Of a stretch of 5,657 nucleotides of DNA, positions 1 through 5,657 are shown in pieces. Position 1 is the stretch's first letter, and every line of letters starts with the position of its first letter. Source of the DNA: an uncultured Clostridia bacterium (lineage in GTDB: Bacteria; Bacillota; Clostridia; Christensenellales; UBA1242). The notes below the pieces were generated by a model that did not search any database, was not told where the DNA came from, and saw nothing but the letters and a program-made list of their open reading frames with translations. A program made the translations under genes and the position numbers. Where the stretch lies: NCBI GenBank assembly GCA_947631485.1, contig CANRLJ010000053.1, positions 1-5,657 on the forward strand, given 5' to 3'.

Positions 1-4
1 CGTG

Positions 5-30
5 GTGTATTATGCCGTTGAATAATACAC
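5..30 (-). repeat. Perfect 9-bp inverted repeat just after ftsY
   Basis: On the minus strand, GTGTATTAT (30-22) and ATAATACAC (13-5) are exact reverse complements around the 8-nt spacer TCAACGGC. The first arm begins 5 nt after the ftsY stop codon. It could fold into an mRNA hairpin at the operon's end. It is not a standard intrinsic terminator: the stem has only three G-C pairs and the four bases visible after it (CACG) are not a U tract. Other readings are an mRNA-stabilising 3' hairpin, a protein-binding dyad for the next gene, or a dispersed repeat. The window ends too soon to decide. Confidence 0.6.
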
Positions 31-35
31 AATAT

Positions 36-932
36 TTAGAAAAGCCCGTCCACAAACTCTTGCACATTAAACTTGTCTAAGTCCTCAACTTTTTCGCCCG
101 TGCCCACGAACACAACAGGCAATTTGTATTCTTTTTCAATGGCAATCACAACTCCGCCCTTGGCAGTTCCGTCAAGTTTTGTAAGCACTATGCCATCGAT
201 TTGGCAGTATTCAGAAAAAGCATTTATTTGGCTTAAAGCGTTTTGTCCTGTGGTTGCATCCAGCACGATGAAGTTGTATTTGTTTGCATCAGGATATTCT
301 CGTGAGATGATTTTGTCAATCTTTTGAAGTTCTGACATAAGGTTTGTCTTGGTGTGCAATCTGCCTGCCGTGTCAACCAACAAAACATCCGTCTTGTTTG
401 CCTTTGCACTTGCAATGCCATCATACACCACTGCAGCCGCATCTGCCCCCTCTGCGTGTTTGATTATTCTTGTTTTTGTTCTTTCTGCCCACTCAGTCAG
501 TTGATTTGATGCAGCAGCACGAAAGGTGTCTCCCGCAACAAGAGTGACAGACTTTTTCTGTCTTTTAAAATAGTCTGCCATTTTGCCTATGGTTGTGGTT
601 TTTCCAACGCCGTTCACCCCTATTATTGTTATGATGGCTGGATATTGTATATCAATTTGTGGAGCATCTGAAAAATAACTTTCAATAATCTCCTTTAAAA
701 CGCCCTTAACTTCCTCCGCCTTTCTTATCTTTCGGCTGTGGCACTCATCACGCAACTCCTCCACAATTTCAAGCGATGCCTTAACACCAATGTCGCAAGA
801 AATCAAGATGTCGGTCAGGTCATCAAAAAGTTCGTCATCAACTTCGCCGTGGCTTAAAAGAGCATCAATTTTTCTGTTGAAGGCGTCCTTTGTTTTTTTC
901 AGCGCACCTGCAATCTTTTTAAAAAGCCCCAT
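36..932 (-). CDS. ftsY: Signal recognition particle receptor FtsY
   Basis: SRP-type GTPase that receives ribosome-nascent chain complexes from SRP (Ffh plus SRP RNA) at the membrane and passes them to the Sec translocon. The 298-residue protein starts with a basic amphipathic stretch (MGLFKKIAGALKK, 1-13) suited to membrane binding, then the N domain (about 20-90) and the G domain (about 95-298). GTPase motifs in order: P-loop GVNGVGKTT (105-113), DTFRAAA (135-141), DTAGR (187-191), DATTGQNA (225-232), guanine-specificity TKLDGTAKGG (251-260) and GTGEKVEDL (277-285). There is no long acidic A domain as in E. coli, which is normal for Bacillota. Small departures are SNQL after DTFRAAA, where the family mostly has xEQL, and FN in place of FD near the C-terminus. 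The start overlaps the smc stop by one base and has a strong SD, so the two are probably translationally coupled. The DTAGR and ALLF-like C-terminal features and the short length separate it from Ffh, which has an M domain. Confidence 0.98.
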   Translation of the reverse strand: MGLFKKIAGALKKTKDAFNRKIDALLSHGEVDDELFDDLTDILISCDIGVKASLEIVEELRDECHSRKIRKAEEVKGVLKEIIESYFSDAPQIDIQYPAIITIIGVNGVGKTTTIGKMADYFKRQKKSVTLVAGDTFRAAASNQLTEWAERTKTRIIKHAEGADAAAVVYDGIASAKANKTDVLLVDTAGRLHTKTNLMSELQKIDKIISREYPDANKYNFIVLDATTGQNALSQINAFSEYCQIDGIVLTKLDGTAKGGVVIAIEKEYKLPVVFVGTGEKVEDLDKFNVQEFVDGLF

Positions 933-3900
933 TATTTTTTGTCCTCCTCCTGTTCAAGTTTAATTGCGTCAGCCAATTTAACGGAAACAATCTTTGAAAC
1001 GCCTTTTTCTTCCATGGTCACACCATAAAGACTGTCAGAAAGTTCCATTGTAGGTTTTCTGTGAGTGATGACAATAAACTGAGTGGTCTGAGACAACTTT
1101 TTAAGATACATTGCAAATCTTTCGATGTTTGCATCATCAAGAGCCGCCTCAATTTCGTCCAACAGCGAAAATGGCAATGGTTTAAGCCTGAGAATTGCAA
1201 ACAGCAGCGCAATTGCGGTCAAAGTCTTTTCGCCACCTGACAACAAGGATAGTTTGTTTGCAGCCTTTCCTGGCAGTTGCACCATAATCTCAACGCCGGC
1301 ATTAAGAGGGTCTTGGTCGTCTGACTCTGTCAACTCAAGTCTTGCATTTCCGCCGCCAAACAACTCTCTAAACACAACTTTAAAACTGTCGTTTATCTTT
1401 GAAAATTCGTCATTAAACTTGGTCAGCATCTCTGTTGACAAATCTTTGATAATCTTCACAAGGTCGTCCTCTGCCTTTCTTAGATCATCGGCCTGAGTCG
1501 TCATGTCGTTGTATCTTTCAAGCAGCGCCGAGCAATCCTCTATTGCGTGCACATTTACATAGCCCAAGGCAGAGATGTTTCTCTTTAATTTGTTGATTTC
1601 AATCAATGCCTCTTTGATGTCAAAGTCTGGACGTCTGAATTCCAAGCATCCCGAATAGGTCAAACTATATTCCTCATAGATGCGTTCTTGCATGTTTTCA
1701 AGTTCTGTGTCCACCTTAGAGAGGTTTGCCTCTTCTTTGTATTTTTTGTCATTGACTTTGGCAATTTCTTCCATCACCATCGTCTTTGTTTCGTCAAGTT
1801 TTTTGATTTTTTCAGAAATCAAAATCTTTCTGTTTTGCAACTCTTCCTTTTCTGACCTGATTTTTTGCAACTGGTCTTTGGCAAGTGATGGCCCAGCATT
1901 TTCAATCTTTTCTTTAATCATGCTCTCTGCATTTGCAACAAACTTTTCATTTTCTTCCAAATGCTTCTTCAAAGCGTCAATATTTGAAAGTTGTTTGTCT
2001 TTTTCAAGCAAAAGTCTGTTTAATTCTTCGTCCAAAGACTTAATCTTTTCTTCGCAGGATGCAATTTCCACTTTGACAGTCGTCATGTTTGCAACAATTT
2101 CATCCCTTTCGGCACGGATTTTGTTGTATCTCTCCTGACGCTGTTTTGCAAGCATGTCAGTGTCCTCCTTGTTTCCGCTCAACGCACTCTGAACAAGGCT
2201 TGTCTGTTTCAGTTCGCCATCAATCAGTTTCAACTTGTTCTCAACGGTCGTCCTCTCTTTTGTCAGGACATCAAGTTCATCTTCCAAATCCTTGATGCTG
2301 GTGTTTAAAGACTCAAGTTTTTCCTGTTCTTTGGCAAGTTTTATTTCAAGTTCGTTCTTTTGGTCGTTTATTCGCTTTTCTTCCGTTTTAGAGCCATTTA
2401 AATCGACTTTAAGATACTCTATCTTGTTTTTCATCTCATAGATTTTCACTGTGAGGTTGTCAATTTCGTTTGTAGTCGTTTCAATTTCTCTCTCACGGGA
2501 AATCAGATTGACGGCCTCGCTCTTTTTGCTTCCGCCAGTCAAAGAGCCTTGTGTGCTGACAATGTCTCCCTCAAGTGTGACAATCCTGAAGGAATATCTG
2601 TTTTCTCTTGCAAGGTTCACGGCGGTCACCATGTTGTCAACAACAACAGTTGCTCCCAACAGATTGCTGATGACATTGTCAATCTTCTTATCATAAGAAA
2701 TCAGCTTGCTTGCAACCCCAAACACGCCTTTTCTTCCGGCAAATGACTTGTCATCCAAATCTCTTCTCTTCATGCTTGAAATAGGAAGAAATGTGGCGCG
2801 TCCAAATTGGTTTTGTTTCAGATATTCAATCAAATCCTTAGCACCATTTTCGTCAAATGTGACGATGTTTTGAACAGCATTTCCCAAAGCAACTTCAATT
2901 GCAGTTTCATATTGCGCGGGAACTTTAATCAGCGAGGCAAGCACGCCCACCATCTTGTTTTTGATGGCAGAGTTCTTTTCGCTTTCCTTAAGAATTTTTT
3001 TGACGCTGTAGGCATATCCCTCATATTCCGCCTGCATTTCGGCAAGCAGTTTCTTTCGGTTTTCATACACCTTAACCTGCGTAATCATATTTGCTCTTTC
3101 GTTTTCAAGGTCGCCAATGTCACGCGTGGCAACAAATATTCTTCCGGAAATTTCCTCCGCCTCTTTTTTCACTTTCTCATATTCTTTGGATGCCTCGGAG
3201 ATGATGTCTTGGCTTGCTTTTTGCACCTTTTTGGTTTCTTCCAATTTTTCAGAAGTGTCCTCAATATTCTTTGTCAAAGTGCCTCTGTTTTGCATCAGCA
3301 GACCCTTTTCGGTCTCCAGCCTTGAAACATTGCTCTTAACATCCGAAAGAGAGCCCAAAGTTTCAATAATCTTTTGTTGCGACAGGTCGGTTTCTGTTTC
3401 GGACTGCGACATCTCATCAACAATTTTCAAGTGTCTGTCTGACAACTCTTCATATGACAGGTTGAGCGAGTCTCTTCTGCCTTGCAAATAAAGTTTTTCC
3501 TGTCTCTTTTCGTCCATCTGTTCATCACAAGTTTCAATCATTGTGTTTGCATTTGTGATGTCCAAATTTATTCTGTCATTTTCCTTTAATGTGTAATTTA
3601 TCTTTTCACGCGCAACCTTGGTCTCGCCTTCCTGTTTTTCAAGTTCAACAGTAAGTTTTAGAAGTTCGTCATTAAGTTTCTCAATTTTTTTGTCGTGAGA
3701 AGAAAGGTTTTCCATCTCGTCGTTGTAGGATTTTGAAGTGTTTTCAAGGTCAACCTGACGGGCAAACAACTCTTCCTCAATGGCCTGCATCTTCGCCTTT
3801 ATTTGCTCTTTTGCTATGTTTGCATTTTCATACTGAAAGACATATGCATTAACTTCAAGGTCCTTCAACTGCCCCTTATATTCAAGATATTTCTTTGCGT

Positions 3901-4531
3901 CCTCAGCCTGTTTGCGTAAAGGCCCCATCTGACGGTCAATTTCCGACCTTATGTCGTCAATTCTTGTCAAATTGTCACGTGTTCGCTCCAACTTTCTTTC
4001 CGCCTCGTCTTTGCGCGACTTAAACTTGGCAATTCCTGCTGCTTCCTCAAACATGGCACGCCTGTCTTCAGGCTTTTCGTCAACAATTTCACTGACCTTG
4101 CCCTGCCCAATGACAGAATAACCATTTTTGCCAATTCCGCTGTCAAACAACAGGTCGGTGATGTCACGCAAACGGCATGTGTTTCGGTTTATGAGATATT
4201 CACTCTCGCCCGAGCGATAGAGTTTTCTTGTGATGCTGAGTTCGTCATATTCAATATTAAAAAATCTGTCCGTGTTGTCAAAAGTAAGGGTGACCTCGCA
4301 ATAGGAAAGACTCTTTCGCTTTTCTGTGCCCTTAAAGATGACATCTTGCATGTTGTCGCCACGCAAACTCTTGGCACTCTGTTCTCCAAGCACCCATCGA
4401 ATTGCATCCGAAACATTGCTTTTTCCACAACCGTTGGGCCCAACAATGGCAGTAAAACCGCCATTAAACTCGATGACAGTTCTGTCTGCAAAAGATTTAA
4501 ACCCGACCATTTCAATTTTTTTAAAATACAT
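932..4531 (-). CDS. smc: Chromosome segregation protein SMC
   Basis: ATPase of the bacterial condensin complex; it works with ScpA and ScpB to extrude DNA loops and organise the nucleoid. The 1199-residue protein is full length (B. subtilis SMC is 1186). The N-terminal head has Walker A GPNGCGKSN (31-39, K37), the arginine-finger position R57 in SLRG and the Q-loop Q143. A charged coiled coil runs from about 171 to 519. The hinge is about 520-672, ending in STQGSLTGG (659-667). The return coiled coil is about 675-1030. The C-terminal head has FGGG, signature LSGGE (1097-1101), Walker B SLLDE (D1125, E1126), D-loop ALDD and switch histidine H1157 in ITHRK. All ATPase residues are present, so the protein should be active. 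One hinge glycine is Gln (Q661). The ATG at 4531 directly precedes the family N-terminus and follows an AGGTGG site. The stop TAA shares one base with the ftsY start. The partner genes scpA and scpB are not in the window. Confidence 0.98.
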   Translation of the reverse strand: MYFKKIEMVGFKSFADRTVIEFNGGFTAIVGPNGCGKSNVSDAIRWVLGEQSAKSLRGDNMQDVIFKGTEKRKSLSYCEVTLTFDNTDRFFNIEYDELSITRKLYRSGESEYLINRNTCRLRDITDLLFDSGIGKNGYSVIGQGKVSEIVDEKPEDRRAMFEEAAGIAKFKSRKDEAERKLERTRDNLTRIDDIRSEIDRQMGPLRKQAEDAKKYLEYKGQLKDLEVNAYVFQYENANIAKEQIKAKMQAIEEELFARQVDLENTSKSYNDEMENLSSHDKKIEKLNDELLKLTVELEKQEGETKVAREKINYTLKENDRINLDITNANTMIETCDEQMDEKRQEKLYLQGRRDSLNLSYEELSDRHLKIVDEMSQSETETDLSQQKIIETLGSLSDVKSNVSRLETEKGLLMQNRGTLTKNIEDTSEKLEETKKVQKASQDIISEASKEYEKVKKEAEEISGRIFVATRDIGDLENERANMITQVKVYENRKKLLAEMQAEYEGYAYSVKKILKESEKNSAIKNKMVGVLASLIKVPAQYETAIEVALGNAVQNIVTFDENGAKDLIEYLKQNQFGRATFLPISSMKRRDLDDKSFAGRKGVFGVASKLISYDKKIDNVISNLLGATVVVDNMVTAVNLARENRYSFRIVTLEGDIVSTQGSLTGGSKKSEAVNLISREREIETTTNEIDNLTVKIYEMKNKIEYLKVDLNGSKTEEKRINDQKNELEIKLAKEQEKLESLNTSIKDLEDELDVLTKERTTVENKLKLIDGELKQTSLVQSALSGNKEDTDMLAKQRQERYNKIRAERDEIVANMTTVKVEIASCEEKIKSLDEELNRLLLEKDKQLSNIDALKKHLEENEKFVANAESMIKEKIENAGPSLAKDQLQKIRSEKEELQNRKILISEKIKKLDETKTMVMEEIAKVNDKKYKEEANLSKVDTELENMQERIYEEYSLTYSGCLEFRRPDFDIKEALIEINKLKRNISALGYVNVHAIEDCSALLERYNDMTTQADDLRKAEDDLVKIIKDLSTEMLTKFNDEFSKINDSFKVVFRELFGGGNARLELTESDDQDPLNAGVEIMVQLPGKAANKLSLLSGGEKTLTAIALLFAILRLKPLPFSLLDEIEAALDDANIERFAMYLKKLSQTTQFIVITHRKPTMELSDSLYGVTMEEKGVSKIVSVKLADAIKLEQEEDKK
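943..951 (-). promoter_or_regulatory. Strong ribosome binding site of ftsY, inside smc
   Basis: The minus strand reads AGGAGGAGG, two overlapping perfect AGGAGG cores, ending 10 nt before ATG at 932 (6 to 7 nt more for the upstream copy is less favourable). It lies in the codons for the acidic SMC tail Gln-Glu-Glu-Asp. With the TAATG stop/start overlap it implies coupled or reinitiating translation of ftsY after smc. Confidence 0.85.
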
Positions 4532-4571
4532 AATTCCACCTAACTAATTTAAAAAAGTTATTTTAATATAA
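4532..4571 (-). other. 40-nt AT-rich rnc-smc intergenic gap
   Basis: This is the only internal gap in the operon. It is very AT-rich. It contains a TATATT hexamer just after the rnc stop, but with no recognisable -35 element about 17 nt upstream, so I do not call a promoter. A weak 5-bp dyad (TAACT at 4560-4556, AGTTA at 4545-4541) ends next to the smc ribosome binding site and is too weak to call a structure. Confidence 0.5.
4536..4541 (-). promoter_or_regulatory. Ribosome binding site of smc
   Basis: The minus strand reads AGGTGG followed by AATT and then ATG at 4531. It matches AGGAGG at five of six positions, with an unusually short 4-nt spacing. It is the only plausible SD in the 40-nt gap and supports the ATG at 4531. 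The poorer match and tight spacing suggest weaker initiation than at ftsY (inference). Confidence 0.7.
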
Positions 4572-5192
4572 TCAATCCTCAAACAATTTTTTCAGTGCCA
4601 CACACGCACAATTTTGCTCTGCCTTGGTTTTGTCTTTGCCATAGCCTGTGGCGATTAAATCTTCGTCCATAAAAAACTTTGCCTCAAAATATTCGCCATT
4701 TTTCACAGTCTCATATTTCATTGTGCACTTGAAATTTGCTTGAACAAGTTCTTGAAGTTGAGACTTATAGTTATCGTCGATGGCGGTCTCAAAGTCTGCC
4801 ACATGAACATTGTTTACAATAAATTTCTTTGCCTGTTCCAATCCAGAATCAAGATATATGGCTGCGATGATTGCCTCCATGATGTCCCCTTTGATTGCAG
4901 GAGTGATTTCGTTGTTTAAACTTTTGCCTGCAATGACAAACTCGGACAAATCCAACTCATCAAAAACCTCCGAAAGATGCTCCTCCGAAACATAGTGAGA
5001 CCTCAAAACAGTAAGCCTTCCCTCTTGGTCTTTGCAGTGCAAAAACAGATATTCTCCAACAACAAAATTCAGGATGCTGTCCCCCAAGAACTCCAAGCGT
5101 TGATAGTTGTTTTTCGATTTTGAAGGGTGCGTGAGGGCCCGTGTGATGAGTGTCTTGTCCTTAAATTTGTAGTTCAACTTTTCGTCAATCAT
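4572..5192 (-). CDS. rnc: Ribonuclease III
   Basis: Endonuclease that cuts double-stranded RNA in rRNA precursors, some mRNAs and, in B. subtilis, the SRP RNA precursor. The 206-residue protein has an N-terminal RNase III domain (about 5-130) and a C-terminal dsRNA-binding domain (about 140-206). The signature is YQRLEFLGDSIL (30-41), with E34 and D38 as expected metal ligands; the second acidic pair is D103 and E106 in KGDIMEAIIAAIYLDSG. The dsRBD begins NYKSQLQELVQ (141-151) and ends with KTKAEQ (188-193). Odd points: the usual Glu two residues before the LEFLGD core is Gln (Q31), and the dsRBD lacks the GPxH loop motif. Start: the frame is open further up, to ATG 5231, but ATG 5192 is chosen because it has a Shine-Dalgarno site at a 6-nt spacing and yields the normal family N-terminus; the 13 extra residues resemble nothing. 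The length is on the short side for the family. It overlaps plsX by 8 nt and lies 40 nt before smc. Confidence 0.95.
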   Translation of the reverse strand: MIDEKLNYKFKDKTLITRALTHPSKSKNNYQRLEFLGDSILNFVVGEYLFLHCKDQEGRLTVLRSHYVSEEHLSEVFDELDLSEFVIAGKSLNNEITPAIKGDIMEAIIAAIYLDSGLEQAKKFIVNNVHVADFETAIDDNYKSQLQELVQANFKCTMKYETVKNGEYFEAKFFMDEDLIATGYGKDKTKAEQNCACVALKKLFED

Positions 5193-5657
5193 TGTCAACC
5201 TCACCTGTCTTTTGAGACACCAACGCCTCAATCTTTTCGTTTAGTTTGTTTTCATAAAGTTTCACAACCTGCAATATTGTGTTGCAAAACACATCTCTGT
5301 TTGCTGTTCCGTGGGTCTTGACGACAAGTTTCTTACAGCCCAAAAATGGTGCGCCGCCATATTTATTTACATCCATCTTTGCCTTTAAGCCCTTAAATTT
5401 TTTCATCAAAAGTGCTCCAAACATTGTGAAGATGTTTTTCTTTGCCTCTTTGTTAATCATTGCGGACATGCCCTTGGCAACACCTTCCACACTCTTCAAA
5501 AGCACGTTTCCGGCAAAGCCATCCGCAACAATGACATCAACATCGCCCGACATGACGTCCCGCGCCTCGACGTTTCCGACAAAATTGATTGGAAGCTTTT
5601 TGAGAAGCGGAAAAGTCTCCTTGCAAAGTTCGTTGCCCTTGTGCTCTTCCGCGCCAT
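5185..5657 (-). CDS. plsX: Phosphate acyltransferase PlsX, 3' part (5' end beyond window)
   Basis: PlsX makes acyl-phosphate from acyl-ACP and inorganic phosphate, the first step of the PlsX/PlsY route to phosphatidic acid; it is a peripheral protein at the inner face of the membrane. The frame is open from the window edge (first whole codon at 5655) to TGA at 5187-5185, giving 156 residues, roughly the C-terminal half of a family of about 330-340. Counting from the first visible residue, family blocks are GAEEHKGNE (1-9), NFVGNVEARD (24-33), DGFAGNV (45-51), YGGAPFLG (99-106) and KTHG (113-116). Residues about 68-93 are rich in lysine and hydrophobics and fall where PlsX has its membrane-contacting helices (inference). 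The gene overlaps rnc by 8 nt. No acpP or fab gene lies between them, unlike B. subtilis. The internal ATG at 5553 is only a methionine within the conserved domain, not a start. Identification is firm. Confidence 0.95.
   Translation of the reverse strand, partial: GAEEHKGNELCKETFPLLKKLPINFVGNVEARDVMSGDVDVIVADGFAGNVLLKSVEGVAKGMSAMINKEAKKNIFTMFGALLMKKFKGLKAKMDVNKYGGAPFLGCKKLVVKTHGTANRDVFCNTILQVVKLYENKLNEKIEALVSQKTGEVDND
5199..5206 (-). promoter_or_regulatory. Ribosome binding site of rnc, inside plsX
   Basis: The minus strand reads AGGTGAGG, then 6 nt, then ATG at 5192. Both GAGG and AGGTGA are pieces of the SD consensus. The site lies within the last codons of plsX (Gly-Glu-Val), and rnc ATG overlaps the plsX stop, so rnc translation is probably coupled to plsX. 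This site decides the start at 5192 over the upstream in-frame ATG at 5231. Confidence 0.8.

Noticed and set aside
1680..2138. A 152-codon plus-strand open frame, and similar ones at 1125-1496 and 3117-3491
   Set aside because: All are antisense shadows of smc, Ser/Phe/Leu-rich, with no family resemblance; the sense strand is an intact, recognisable SMC throughout.
2807..3325. A 172-codon plus-strand open frame opposite smc
   Set aside because: It lies fully antisense to the SMC coiled coil and hinge. Its Phe/Leu-rich protein is what antisense reading of Lys/Glu-rich codons gives, and it matches no family I know.
932..4531. SMC-like protein from a defence system (SbcC, RecN, MukB or a Wadjet JetC-type protein)
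   Set aside because: The hinge, head motifs, length and rnc/ftsY neighbours are those of canonical housekeeping SMC.
4189..4539. A 116-codon minus-strand frame overlapping the start of smc
   Set aside because: It is out of frame with SMC, whose frame carries the Walker A motif here; the alternative protein has no recognisable content.
4550..4590. Possible internal promoter before smc (TATATT)
   Set aside because: No -35-like hexamer is found at 16-18 nt upstream; in AT-rich DNA a lone TATATT is expected by chance.
5193..5231. A 13-residue N-terminal extension of RNase III from ATG 5231
   Set aside because: It lies wholly within plsX coding sequence, and the ATG at 5192 has its own SD and gives the usual RNase III N-terminus.
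5640..5657. ATG at the very right edge on the minus strand as a gene start
   Set aside because: It is in a different frame from PlsX; the PlsX frame is already open and conserved from the first full codon, so the true start lies outside the window.

Overview
The window is a minus-strand, tightly packed block of core bacterial genes: plsX (3' part only), then rnc, smc and ftsY. It reads from high to low coordinates. The order rnc-smc-ftsY with a phospholipid or fatty-acid gene upstream is typical of Bacillota (Firmicutes), as in the Bacillus subtilis plsX-fab-acpA-rnc-smc-ftsY cluster. AT-leaning base composition, lysine/phenylalanine-rich proteins and strong purine-rich Shine-Dalgarno sites point the same way. 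UGA acts as a stop in plsX and rnc, and tryptophan is written TGG where I checked it (FtsY W148). This argues against a Mycoplasma/Spiroplasma-type code. A clostridial or related low-GC lineage, possibly uncultured, is my inference; species cannot be read from the window.

Layout, in transcription order: the C-terminal 156 residues of PlsX (5657-5185) run off the right edge. rnc (5192-4572) starts inside the end of plsX with an 8-nt overlap. A 40-nt AT-rich gap (4571-4532) holds a ribosome binding site and leads into smc (4531-932). The smc stop shares one base with the ftsY start (TAATG), and the ftsY ribosome binding site lies inside the last codons of smc. ftsY ends at 36. A perfect 9-bp inverted repeat with an 8-nt loop (5-30) lies between ftsY and the left edge. 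Only two stretches lack a gene, 35 and 40 nt long.

Together the genes couple envelope lipid synthesis (PlsX), double-stranded RNA processing (RNase III), chromosome organisation (SMC) and co-translational membrane targeting (FtsY). The overlaps and embedded ribosome binding site suggest one polycistronic mRNA with translational coupling at plsX/rnc and smc/ftsY. No promoter was found inside the window.

I found no undescribed system, mobile element, CRISPR array or RNA gene; this is housekeeping DNA. The points worth a second look are small: a Glu-to-Gln change at the first acidic position of the RNase III signature, a shortened RNase III dsRNA-binding loop without its GPxH motif, a Gln replacing a glycine in the SMC hinge motif, direct plsX-rnc fusion of the operon without acpP, and the inverted repeat after ftsY.
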